Of a stretch of DNA of 64,000 nt, positions 46,870 through 56,200 are shown in pieces. Source of the DNA: JAZDGX01 sp964482205 (GTDB taxonomy: Bacteria; Eisenbacteria; RBG-16-71-46; CAIMUX01; WJJG01); NCBI GenBank assembly GCA_964482205.1, contig CAYZWI010000006.1, positions 1 to 64,000 of the forward strand, read 5' to 3'. Numbering within the stretch: the stretch's first letter is position 1; each line of letters begins with the position of its first letter. Below the pieces are notes generated by a model, which saw only the letters and a program-made list of their open reading frames with translations, did not search any database and had not been told where the DNA came from. Made by a program: the position numbers and the translations under genes.

Positions 46870-47478
46870 TCAAGGCGACCAGAGACCCGGCCTGAGGATG
46901 GTGAGCGATCCGTCCTCTTCGGCCCGGGCGAGAGTGGAAGGCTTTCCCGAAAGCGGGCCCCCATCGACGGCGATCGCGACGGCCTCCAGGAGCGCCGGAT
47001 GCGCCTCGGCAAGGCTTCGCGGCGGCGCCTCTCCCGCGCGATTCGCGCTGGTCGAAACCAGCGGGCCGGGAATCGAGAGCGCAAGGTCACGGAGCAGGCG
47101 CACGCCGGGGCAGCGGAGGGCGACATCGCCTCCGGGGCGAAGCTCCGCGGGCAGCGAGTCCGAGGCGGGCAGGATCAGGGTGAGCGGCCCGGGCCACGCC
47201 GATCCCGCCGGCTGCATGCGCTCTCCGGGAAACCGCGCGCAATACTCACGAGCCTGATCCAGCGATCCGGCGAGAACGATGAAGCTCCGCCCCTCGGGCG
47301 ATCCCTTCAACGCCCGCAGGCGCTCGAGGGCCTGGGGCCGGGAGCCGTCGGCGTGCAGGCCGTAGACACCTTCGGCGGGCAGCAGGGCGAGATCGCCCGC
47401 GAGCAAGGCTTCGCGCGCGGCCTCGAGCGCCTCCGCATGGCGTCCGGGCGTACCGTCCAGGGCAAGAATGCGAGCGAT
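46870..47478 (-). CDS. Sua5/YrdC-like threonylcarbamoyl-AMP synthase, non-standard start
   Basis: Sua5/YrdC proteins make threonylcarbamoyl-AMP for the t6A base of tRNAs that read ANN codons. The family parts are visible: GDLALLPAEGVYGLHADG, a KGSPEGRSFIVL segment in place of the usual K-R-P motif, and LVSTSANRAG (S-x-S-A-N). A normal N-terminus, ARILALDGTPGRHAEALEAA, lies in frame upstream of the first standard start codon (TTG 47406). The only good ribosome site, AAGGAGG at 47490-47484, stands 5 bases before an ATC (47478). I therefore place the start there, with reservations. An ATG at 47483 is out of frame. A one-base sequence error could also explain this. Confidence 0.7.
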   Translation of the reverse strand: MARILALDGTPGRHAEALEAAREALLAGDLALLPAEGVYGLHADGSRPQALERLRALKGSPEGRSFIVLAGSLDQAREYCARFPGERMQPAGSAWPGPLTLILPASDSLPAELRPGGDVALRCPGVRLLRDLALSIPGPLVSTSANRAGEAPPRSLAEAHPALLEAVAIAVDGGPLSGKPSTLARAEEDGSLTILRPGLWSP

Positions 47479-47730
47479 GGCATCCTCCTTCGAAGGCGAA
47501 TCGTTCGGCTGGTCCCGCCCTATCGACGGTGTCCGAACAGCTGGGACCGGCTCCCCCGCGGCTGATTCTCTGCACGCCGTTCACGGGAAGGCAAGTCCGG
47601 CGAGGTTGGGCGCGCTGCCACAGCGCGTTTCCCAGCGGCTTGCGCCCCGTCCGGCGGTTGCCTACGATCCGCCCCGTGGCTTTGGCGGAGACCGTCCGCC
47701 GATGAGTCGCCATCCCGGGCAGGTGAGATC
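47479..47730. other. Divergent intergenic region between the Sua5-like and DHS-like genes
   Basis: 252 bases. A candidate promoter for the plus-strand gene is TTGCGC (47640-47645) and TACGAT (47663-47668), 17-base spacer. The Sua5 ribosome site lies at the left edge. Nothing else recognisable. Confidence 0.4.
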
Positions 47731-48849
47731 ATGACCGAAACCCGCTCGTCCGGCGAAGGAGCCCTTCGCCCGCGTCCGCTCGAAATCGGCATGTCGGTGT
47801 CGCAGTTCATCGACCGCGCCTTCCTCGGCTCGGCCGCGGGGCGGCTCGCTTCGGTGGCCGACCTCCTGGCCCGGGAAGTGTACCGCCATCCCGAAGCGCT
47901 CGTCGGCGTGAGTCTGGACGCGGAGCTCCTGTCCGCGGGATTGGGCATCGGGGCCTTCGCGCCGCTCCTTCAGGCGGGCTTCATCGACTGGGCGGTGATC
48001 ACCGGGCCGAATCTCTTCCACGATGCGCTCCACGCCCTCGGGGTGCCCTTCTATCGCACCGGCATGGTCGATTCCGCGTCGTTCGAAGACTGCGGTGGAG
48101 GCGTTTCCCTGAAGCGCGCGGACCTGCCGCCCGCGGAACAGACTCTGGCGGAGATCTTCTCGGGCGTCGACTTTCAGCAGACGATGAGCTCGGCCGCTCT
48201 GCACGACCGCTTCGGAACCCATCTGCGCGCGAGAGAGAAGACGCTCGGGGTCGAGTATCCCGGCCTGCTGACGACCGCCCACGAAGCGGGGGTCCCGATC
48301 TTCAATTCCTCTCCCGGCGACAGCCCGCTCGGCTCGCTCTTCGCGCGCCTCGGTCTCATGGGCAATCGACTCGCATTGGATGGAGACGCGGACTTGAACG
48401 AGGCGGCGGCGATTCTCAATTCCGCCCAATCGAAGGGCATTCCCTGCGCGATGTGGTGCCTTGGTCGAGGCGCGGCGTCCGCCTTCGCACTCGGCGTCCC
48501 GCGCCACTTGCGCGCGCTGGTGGACCCCGAGCGGGCGCCCGGCTACGCGATCACGATTCGCATGGCCGGCCGGGTGCACGAACTGCCCGCGCGGCATTGC
48601 CCGGAGATTCCCGCCCAGCGCTCCTCTTCCGCGCCCGCGGAAGAACCCTCTTCCCCGCAGGCGGCCGAGAGTGTGCGCGATCTTGCCCTCTCGACCGACC
48701 TCAGCATGGCCGTGCCGCTTCTCACCACCTATCTGCTCGACCGCGTGCCCGCGCGGCCGTCGAAGAGACTGGGGGGAAAGCGGTCCGATCTCCTCGACCG
48801 CTTGCGTCAGGACCATTCGCAGTTCGTGCTGCGAAGGCCCGTCGGTTGA
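47731..48849 (+). CDS. Deoxyhypusine-synthase-like protein
   Basis: A 372-residue cytosolic protein of the DHS superfamily. The NAD-fold regions VGVSLDAELLSAGLG, DWAVITGPNLFHD, TTAHEAGVPIFNSSPGDSP and ILNSAQSKGIPCAMWCLGRG match bacterial DHS-like enzymes. True deoxyhypusine synthase uses a lysine in a W-G-K-I-R segment about 20 residues before the last PLL helix. Here the corresponding region (ESVRDLALSTDLSMAVPLL) is shorter and lacks a lysine, so the spermidine-transfer step may be lost or changed. Some bacterial DHS-like proteins act as homospermidine synthases or have unknown roles; no eIF5A-like gene is expected in bacteria. Confidence 0.75.
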   Translation: MTETRSSGEGALRPRPLEIGMSVSQFIDRAFLGSAAGRLASVADLLAREVYRHPEALVGVSLDAELLSAGLGIGAFAPLLQAGFIDWAVITGPNLFHDALHALGVPFYRTGMVDSASFEDCGGGVSLKRADLPPAEQTLAEIFSGVDFQQTMSSAALHDRFGTHLRAREKTLGVEYPGLLTTAHEAGVPIFNSSPGDSPLGSLFARLGLMGNRLALDGDADLNEAAAILNSAQSKGIPCAMWCLGRGAASAFALGVPRHLRALVDPERAPGYAITIRMAGRVHELPARHCPEIPAQRSSSAPAEEPSSPQAAESVRDLALSTDLSMAVPLLTTYLLDRVPARPSKRLGGKRSDLLDRLRQDHSQFVLRRPVG

Positions 48850-48874
48850 GGGAAGACGGCGCTACCCGCGCGGC

Positions 48875-49492
48875 TCACACCTTGAGCCCTCGTTCCAGCC
48901 GCGTCTTCAGCTCATCGAGCTTGCGAGCCAGGGCCGCATCCCCAAGCGAGAGGATCTGCGCGGCGAGAATCGCGGCGTTCTTGGCGCCCGCCTTTCCGAT
49001 GGCGAGCGTCGCGACCGGCACGCCCGCGGGCATCTGCACCATGGAGAGGAGCGCGTCCTCGCCCTCGAGCGCCGAGCCGCACAAGGGCACGCCGATCACG
49101 GGAAGCGTGGTGCAGGCGGCGATCGTGCCGGGAAGATGCGCCGCCATGCCCGCGCCCCCGATCAGAACCCGGAGCCCGCGCCTGCGCGCTCCGCGCGCGT
49201 AGGCAGCCGTCGCGTCGGGCATGCGGTGGGCCGAGAGCATCGTCATTTCGAAGGGAATGCCGAAGCCGGCGAGAAGGTCCGCGCACTCGCGCATGACGGG
49301 CTCGTCCGACGAGCTTCCGTACACGATCCCGACCAGGGGCTTCGCCTGCGCAACGCCGTGCGCCTTCGATGTCCCGCTCGCCTTCCCCGCGGAGGGCAAT
49401 GCGGCGCGTCCATCGGCGACCGGGCGAGCTTCGCGCGCCGGCGTCTTCGCGACCTTCCTTCCCGAGCCCTGCTTCTCCCGTCGTTTCGCCAT
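48875..49492 (-). CDS. purE: 5-(carboxyamino)imidazole ribonucleotide mutase
   Basis: Purine biosynthesis enzyme converting N5-CAIR to CAIR. The class I PurE motifs are present: VYGSSSDEP, MLSAHRMPD, GGAGMAAHLPGTIA and PVIGVPLCG. The enzyme core starts near residue 52; the first 50 residues are Lys/Arg/Ala/Gly-rich and look disordered, unusual for PurE, so an inner start is possible though no good ribosome site was seen there. PurK is not adjacent. purD lies 104 bases upstream on the same strand, so the two are probably co-transcribed. Confidence 0.92.
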   Translation of the reverse strand: MAKRREKQGSGRKVAKTPAREARPVADGRAALPSAGKASGTSKAHGVAQAKPLVGIVYGSSSDEPVMRECADLLAGFGIPFEMTMLSAHRMPDATAAYARGARRRGLRVLIGGAGMAAHLPGTIAACTTLPVIGVPLCGSALEGEDALLSMVQMPAGVPVATLAIGKAGAKNAAILAAQILSLGDAALARKLDELKTRLERGLKV

Positions 49493-49596
49493 GCCCCTTT
49501 CCTCCTTGCGACGAAATCTTCATGACAGAGAGCCGCGCCACAGAGAGCCGCCCTCGCGACGCGCGATCCCGGTCTCGGCCTGCCATCCCTGCCGCC

Positions 49597-50892
49597 TCAG
49601 GATCGCCGGCGCACCGCCCACTCCGCCGCCGCGAGCGCGATGTCCCGCCGGCAGAAGGCCCCTTCGAAGGCGATCGCGTCCACCCCCGCGTACGCGCGTG
49701 CGCGCGCTTCGGCCGCATCCGCGCCCACCCCGACCACGCCGAGCACGCGCCCTCCCGCGGTGACGATGCGTCCTTCGGCTTGGCGCGTGCCCGCGTGAAA
49801 GACGAGCGCGCCGCAGCGCTCCTCCGCATCCCCGATGCCCCGAATGGGAAGCCCCGCGCGGCTCGCCCCCGGATAGCCCGCCGAGGCCAGCACCACGCAC
49901 ACGGCCGAGCGGCCGTCGGGCGCGATTTCGGGCAGCGAGGCCCGCCCCTCCGGATCGCTCGCCGCCCACAAGGCGTCCAGAAGATCGCCCGATAGAATCG
50001 GCACGACCGCTTGCGTCTCGGGATCGCCGAAGCGGCAGTTGAACTCGACCACGCGGGGAGCGCCCTCTTTCACCATCAGGCCGCAATAGAGCAGCCCGCT
50101 GTAGGCGCAGCCTTCCGACGACATCGTCCGCAGCACGGGCTCGATCACTTCCCCGCGCACCCGCCGCTCGAGCTGCGCGTCCCATGCCAGCACCGGAGCA
50201 TAGGCGCCCATTCCCCCCGTGTTCGGCCCGCGGTCTCCGTCGTACGCGCGCTTGTGATCCTGCGAAGTCGGGAGCAGCCGGTACTGCTCGCCCGAGGCGA
50301 TCGCGAAGACGCTCATCTCCTCGCCTTCGAGAAACTCCTCGAAGATCACCCGATCGCCCGCCGCTCCGAAACAGCGCTCGACCATGAGCGCCTCGATCGC
50401 CCGGCGCGCTTCCTCTCGCTCGCATACGACGATCGCCCCTTTTCCCGCCGCGAGGCCGTCGGCTTTGACGACGAGCGGAAGCGGAAGCGTCTCGGCCAGC
50501 TTCTTCGCGGCGAGCGCCTCTTCCGCGATGTGAAAGGAGGCGGTGGGCACGCCTGCGCGCCGCATCAGCTCCTTCGCGAAGATCTTGCTTCCTTCGATGC
50601 GCGCGGCCGCCGCGCGGGGACCGAAGACGCGCACTCCCGCCGACGCCAGCCGGTCGGCGAGCCCCGCGACGAGCGGCATCTCGGGACCGATCACGACGAG
50701 ATCGATCGCGCGCTCGCGAACCGCATCCAGGATGTCCGCGGCATCCAGAGGATCGCCGGCGAGCAGGCTTCCGAGGCGCGCCATTCCCGGATTGCCCGGC
50801 AGGGCGAAGATGCGCGGCGCGGGAGACGAGCGCGCGAGCGCCCAGGCGAGCGCGTGTTCGCGGCCTCCCGACCCGACGACGAGCACATTCAT
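49597..50892 (-). CDS. purD: Phosphoribosylamine-glycine ligase
   Basis: ATP-grasp enzyme making glycinamide ribonucleotide in purine synthesis. The 431 residues match the family length. Motifs include VVGSGGREHALAW at the start, VVIGPEMPLVAGLAD, VVKADGLAAGKG (ATP-grasp), LPTSQDHKRAYDGDRGPNTG, GGMGAYAP and VVEFNCRFGDPETQ. The ATG at 50892 follows GGGAGG by 4 bases. It is downstream of the helicase gene (22-base gap) and upstream of purE, so helicase-purD-purE is likely one unit. Confidence 0.96.
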   Translation of the reverse strand: MNVLVVGSGGREHALAWALARSSPAPRIFALPGNPGMARLGSLLAGDPLDAADILDAVRERAIDLVVIGPEMPLVAGLADRLASAGVRVFGPRAAAARIEGSKIFAKELMRRAGVPTASFHIAEEALAAKKLAETLPLPLVVKADGLAAGKGAIVVCEREEARRAIEALMVERCFGAAGDRVIFEEFLEGEEMSVFAIASGEQYRLLPTSQDHKRAYDGDRGPNTGGMGAYAPVLAWDAQLERRVRGEVIEPVLRTMSSEGCAYSGLLYCGLMVKEGAPRVVEFNCRFGDPETQAVVPILSGDLLDALWAASDPEGRASLPEIAPDGRSAVCVVLASAGYPGASRAGLPIRGIGDAEERCGALVFHAGTRQAEGRIVTAGGRVLGVVGVGADAAEARARAYAGVDAIAFEGAFCRRDIALAAAEWAVRRRS

Positions 50893-50914
50893 GCGGCCTC
50901 CCGCAGCCTTCCTC

Positions 50915-53170
50915 TCAGGGCTCCCACTCGAGATAGTTGCGCAACAGCTTTCGCGTCTCTCCTCCGTGAAAGCGCACGGTGACGCGCGCCTCCTCGCCGC
51001 GCCCATCAACCGAGACGACCAGGCCGTGTCCGAATCGCGCGTGGTACACGCGTCGTCCGACCCAGGGATGCTCTTCCCCCTCGGGTTCGCGCACGCTCCC
51101 GCTTCCGCTTCCGCGCGCGCCGCGCAGGCTTCCCGAGCTGCCGGTCCCGCGCAGGCCGCGCGAAGCGCTGCCGCCCCAGTCCTCTCCCGTCATGCCGGGG
51201 CCGGAGGCGAAGCCGGTGACGCACAGAAGCGCCGGATTCACCTCGGTCACGAAGCGCGAGGGCCCGCCCGCTCCGGTGCTGTAGCGGCGGCGAAGCTCGC
51301 TCCCCGAAAGCGTGAGCCGGTCCATCGCCCGCGTGCAGGCGACATAGAAGAGCCGCCGCTCTTCTTCCATCTCCGCCTGGCTCTCGGCCGCCGAGGCGTG
51401 CGGGAAGAGGCCCTCCTCCACTCCCGTGACGAAGACGACGGGAAACTCGAGGCCTTTCGCGTTGTGCGCGGTCATGAGCGTGACCGCGTCGGTGCCCGGG
51501 TCCATCGCATCGATGCTCGTCAGCAGGCTCACCTGATCGAGATACTCCGCCACTCCGCCTTCCTCGCGGCTGCTGAAGAGCCGCGCGCTCTCGATCAGCT
51601 CTTCCACATTCGCGACGCGCTCTTCCCACTCGCCCCCTTCGCGCTGGAGGTAGTCGCGATAGGCGGTGTGGTTCGCGATTTCGGCGAGAATGCGCTCGGG
51701 CGGCTCGCTCAGGCGCTCGCGCAATTCCAGCATCCAGTCGGCGAAGGCGACGATGGCGCTGCGCGCCCGGCCGGAGATCTCCTCGGGCCCGCCGCCCTTC
51801 AGAACGATGAGCGGATCCTCCTCGCTCGCGCCGATCTGCGCCATCAGCAACTCCATCGTCCGCTCGCCCACTCCTCGCTTGGGGACCGAGAGGGCGCGCC
51901 GCAGGCTCGTCTCGTCGCGCGAATTGACGAGCACGCGCAGATAGCTCAGGAGATCCTTGACCTCGCGCCGGGCGTAGAAGTAGATGCCGCCCACGATGAT
52001 GTAGGGAATTCCGCGCCGCAGGAAGGCGTCCTCGATCGGGCGCGATTGGGCGTGGGTGCGATAGAAGATCGCGATCTCGCGATAGCGACGCCCTTCCTGT
52101 TCCTTCTCGCGCACCGCGCGGCGCGCGATCTCCTCGGCCTCCTCGTCCTCGTCCGGGGCCATGAAGAACTCGGGCGGCTCGCCGCCGGGCCGCTCGGTCC
52201 AGAGCGACTTCTCGTAGCGCCCGGCGTTGCGCGCGATGACGGCGTTGGCGAACTCCAGGATCGGCCGCGTCGAGCGGTAGTTCTGTTCCAGGTAGAAGAC
52301 CGAGGCGTTCGGAAAATGCTCGCGGAACTCGAGGATGTTCCGCACTTCGGCCCCGCGCCAGCCGTAGATCGACTGATCGTCGTCGCCCACGACGAGGATG
52401 TTCCGATGGGCGCGCGCCAGACGTTCGACGAGCAGGAATTGCACATGGTTGGTGTCCTGATACTCGTCGACGAGGATGTGCTCGAACTGCCGCGCGTAGA
52501 AATCGGCCACCTCGGAGTGATCGCGAAAGAGCCGGTGCGTCTCGAGCAGCAGATCGTCGAAGTCGACGCCGTTCTGACGCTTCAACGCGGCCTGGTATTC
52601 CCGGTAGAGCCGCACCGCGAGCAGCTGGGCGGGCGAGCGCGCGTCCTGCCCGAGGTCGTCGGGGGACTGGGCGCGATTCTTCGCCCGGCTGATGATCGCC
52701 TGTAGCTCGCGCGCGCGCCGCGGCGTGGAATCGAAGCCTTCGCCCTTGAGGATGCGGCGCAGCAGGGTCAGCTGGTCTTCGGCGTCGACGATCGCGAGGG
52801 CCGGCCCGAAGCCCGCGAGGCGCGCGTGGCGCCGCAACCAGCGCAGGCAGACGGCGTGGAAGGTGCCGATCCACATGCCGCGCACCGATTCCCCGAGGAG
52901 CGAGTCGATCCGCTCGCGCATCTCGCCGGCGGCCTTGTTGGTGAAGGTGACCGCCAGGATGCGCTCGGGCGAGACCCCTCTGGCCTTGATGAGCCAGGCG
53001 ATGCGGCGGGTGAGCACGCGCGTCTTGCCGCTCCCCGCGCCGGCGAGGATGAGCAGCGGCCCGGCGGGCGCGGAGGCCGCCTCCCGCTGGGCGGGGTTCA
53101 GATCGGCGAGCAGCCGCTCCTCCACCATTTCCCTCGCTTCGGATCGCATACCGGCCGGAAGGGAATCCAC
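50915..53170 (-). CDS. pcrA: UvrD/PcrA-type superfamily I DNA helicase
   Basis: A 751-residue 3'-5' DNA helicase of the UvrD/Rep/PcrA group. The Walker A motif AGAGSGKT is at 43-50, then TFTNKAA, DEYQDTNH (motif II), GDDDQSIYGWRG (motif III), EQNYRST (motif IV), LMTAHNAKGLEF (motif V) and EERRLFYVACTRA (motif VI). The Gly/Ser/Arg-rich linker (about 675-700) leads to a C-terminal Tudor-like domain (about 705-750; VYHARFGHGLVVSVDG), as in PcrA, which binds RNA polymerase. The start is a GTG with GGAGA 5 bases upstream. Whether it is PcrA or UvrD in function is not decidable here. Confidence 0.94.
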   Translation of the reverse strand: MDSLPAGMRSEAREMVEERLLADLNPAQREAASAPAGPLLILAGAGSGKTRVLTRRIAWLIKARGVSPERILAVTFTNKAAGEMRERIDSLLGESVRGMWIGTFHAVCLRWLRRHARLAGFGPALAIVDAEDQLTLLRRILKGEGFDSTPRRARELQAIISRAKNRAQSPDDLGQDARSPAQLLAVRLYREYQAALKRQNGVDFDDLLLETHRLFRDHSEVADFYARQFEHILVDEYQDTNHVQFLLVERLARAHRNILVVGDDDQSIYGWRGAEVRNILEFREHFPNASVFYLEQNYRSTRPILEFANAVIARNAGRYEKSLWTERPGGEPPEFFMAPDEDEEAEEIARRAVREKEQEGRRYREIAIFYRTHAQSRPIEDAFLRRGIPYIIVGGIYFYARREVKDLLSYLRVLVNSRDETSLRRALSVPKRGVGERTMELLMAQIGASEEDPLIVLKGGGPEEISGRARSAIVAFADWMLELRERLSEPPERILAEIANHTAYRDYLQREGGEWEERVANVEELIESARLFSSREEGGVAEYLDQVSLLTSIDAMDPGTDAVTLMTAHNAKGLEFPVVFVTGVEEGLFPHASAAESQAEMEEERRLFYVACTRAMDRLTLSGSELRRRYSTGAGGPSRFVTEVNPALLCVTGFASGPGMTGEDWGGSASRGLRGTGSSGSLRGARGSGSGSVREPEGEEHPWVGRRVYHARFGHGLVVSVDGRGEEARVTVRFHGGETRKLLRNYLEWEP

Positions 53171-53243
53171 GCGTGTCTCCGGGGCGCGAAGCGGGCCGCG
53201 AGCAGAGTCCGCGGCCCGCGAACGATTCGGTGATCAGCGAGGC

Positions 53244-56200
53244 CTATTCGTACTCGATGCGATAGCGCAGATCAAGGCTGTACTCTTCGTTGAACGCGCC
53301 GCTCGTCGCCCGGTCGCGCGCGAGGCCGGCGCGCAAGTACAACCCGCGACCAAGACGGTAGTTCATCGAGACCTCGCGCTCGGGATCGAGGGCGAGCTCC
53401 TGCGAGTAGTGCATCAGGAACTGGGGCGTGATCACGGGCCGCAGGGTCAAGCGCAATGGCTCCTCGCCCGTCTGGCCCGCCGCGATCCCGACCCGCGAGA
53501 AGAGCGCCGACTGCTCGAGGAGGCTCGATTCGATCCGATCGACCATCGTGTTCAAGACGATCCACTGCGTCTCCGACGCGGCCTCGAAACGCCCCGTCCG
53601 GCTGAAGCGGCCGATGCTCAAGAGCTCGACGATCTCCTCCTCGGTGAGCGGAGGAACCGACGACAGGCTGACGGTGAGCTCCTCGGGCTTGCCCTGCAGC
53701 TGCACCTCGACGGCGATCGTCTCGCTCGTCCCGCGATCGTCGTCCTGCGCTAGAGCGACACTCGTCTCGGCGGCGATGTTCATCGTCACATCGGGGCCCG
53801 CGCCGGTGTCGCGAAACTCGACCGTGCCTTCGCGGACCGTGAAGACATTGTTGAGCAGCCGGTAGGTGCCTCCGATCACATTCAGCGTTCCGCTCATGTT
53901 CCAATAGGGCCAGCGATAGACGATCCGCAGGCGCCCTTCGCTCAGATCCGCCTTGGTATTCACCTGGCTCAGGTGAATGTTGCCCGGCACATCGACATCG
54001 AGATCGATCAGCCAGGGAACCTCGGCACCCAACTCTGGAACCGGCGGGCGTTGGGCGAGATCCTGGGTGAAGGTCCCGCCGAGCACTTCCACGGTCCCTT
54101 TGAGGTGCGGGCGAATGCGGCCCGTCAGGGAATCGACCGCGGTGAAGGCCGTCAGATCGGCGTTGGCGAGGAAGTCGTAGTGGCGCTCCTCGTAGGCGTG
54201 CGCGCTGCGCAGCACGCCGACCACGCGGAAATCATCGGCGCTGCGAAAGAGGCCGCCCGCTCCAATCGTGCCTTGAGGCCCGCAGCGTCCCTCCAGCGAA
54301 CGGATGCGCAAGCCTTCGGCCCCGAGAACGAGCGAGCCGTGGAGGTCGGTGATGCGCTCGCTGCGATCGGGAATGCGAAAGGCGCCCCCCTCGAGCTGCA
54401 ATTCCCCTTCGAAATGCGGGTGCGCCGCCGGGCCGGCCAGGGCGACATCCCCGCTCAAGCGCCCGCTCGCGTCGGGGACGAGCCGCGTCAGTCCCGAGAG
54501 CAGGGAGAGATCCAGGTCGTCGAGGCGCGCCTGGATGCTCGCATCGCCTTCCCCCGGCCGCGCCCGCGGCGGGTCGAGCGAGAGGAAGAACGGGTACGTT
54601 CCGGAAGCGCGGGTCGAGTGCTCGCCCCGCGTGAACGCGCATTCCTCCAATCGCAGCATCGAATCGCGATACGCGCCTTGAAAGGCGAGCGCGCCGAGAG
54701 GCGAGCCCGCGAAGCGCAGGTCGGGCACTTCCCCGATGAAGCGGAGGGCGGGATCCGCGGGAGTCCCTTCCAGCGAGATCCGCGCGGTGAGCGCTCCTGC
54801 GAGGTCGCCTTGTTCCCCCGCCGCAAGCGTGTCCCAGGGCGCCAGGATGCGTAGCGGAATGCTCGCCCCTCCCACATAGAGATCTCCTGGAGGAGCCGGA
54901 CCCGCGGCCGCGGCCTTCGTCACCGTCTCGATGCCGAACAACTCCGCGTACGCGGCGAGATCACAGCGTGCGATCTCGATCTCGCCGGACCACGGAACAC
55001 TGCACAGCGCGGAGAGGAGGCCGCTCGAGTCGGGGCGCGGCGCGCGCAGGAATTCCAGGGCGCTTGCGCCGGGCGTCATATGAATGCCGCGAACGAGGAC
55101 CTCGTGATCGGGATTCGCCCACGAAACCGGCCCGATCGTGAGCTCCCGGTCGCCCCACTGCGCGCGCAGGCTGGCGTCGCTCGTCTGCATGGATGCCCAT
55201 TCCATGCCCGTGACCAGCGCCGAGGCCTCGATCTTCGGCGCCGGCCATCTGCCGGCCGCATCGACGGTCAGATCGACCTGCCCTCTCAAGGAATCGCCGC
55301 GCGTCCCGGCAAGTCCGAGCCGCGCGAGGTCGAAGCGCCGCAGGGCGAGGCGGCCGGCGAGGTCCTCCTCGCCCGACCATGTCAGCGCGGCAGAGAGACG
55401 GCTTTGGCCGGAGCCGAGCACCAGCGAATCGGACTGCCCGCCCCGTTCGTCCCAGCGCAGGTGAAAGGGCTGGCCCAGCGTCCAGATGCCCGCCTCCGGC
55501 GCGGACAGACGCGCCGAGGCGAGCGTGAGCGAGCCGGCGGGATCGAGAATCCCCTCGAGCTCGGCCTGTCCGCGCGGATGCGCGATCGCCACATTGGCGG
55601 AGATCTCGTCTTCCCAACGCTCGATTTCCACGATCACATCGCCGCCGTCGGCGCCTTCTGCCGGCGCGAGGCCGGACACTTGCAGGAGCGCTTCTCCCCG
55701 CAGGTCGCGCGGGCGAAAGACGAAGCTCTGCGCGCTCGCTTCCTTCGCATTCCATGCGCGCCAGCGAGGCTCGACGATCGAGAGGCCGCCTTCGATCACC
55801 GGGTCGTCGATGCTGCCCCCGACCTTCCCTTGCGCGAAGACCCGCCCCGTCAGACCGACGCTCCACTGCCGCGGAAGCGAGGAGAGGGCCGCGTCGTCGA
55901 TGCCGATCCTCGCCGACAGATGCTCGCCCTGGGGAACATCGACGCCGCCGCTCGCGCGGATGACGCCTCCTTGCGCCAGCACGGCTTCCAGGGAATCGAT
56001 TTCCACCCGGCGCGCTTCTTCCCAGCGCCCCCGCGCCAGAATGCTGCGCGTCCGGATGGAAAAGGGCGCCAGCCCTTCGACGGTCAGGCTGCCCTCCGCC
56101 GAAACCGGCCCTCCGGCGGGAAGGTGAATGGTTCCCGCCGCGCGTCCGCCCGAAGGTCCTCCCAGGTCGGGAAGGGTCGCCGCCCAGGGAAGCCAGGAGC

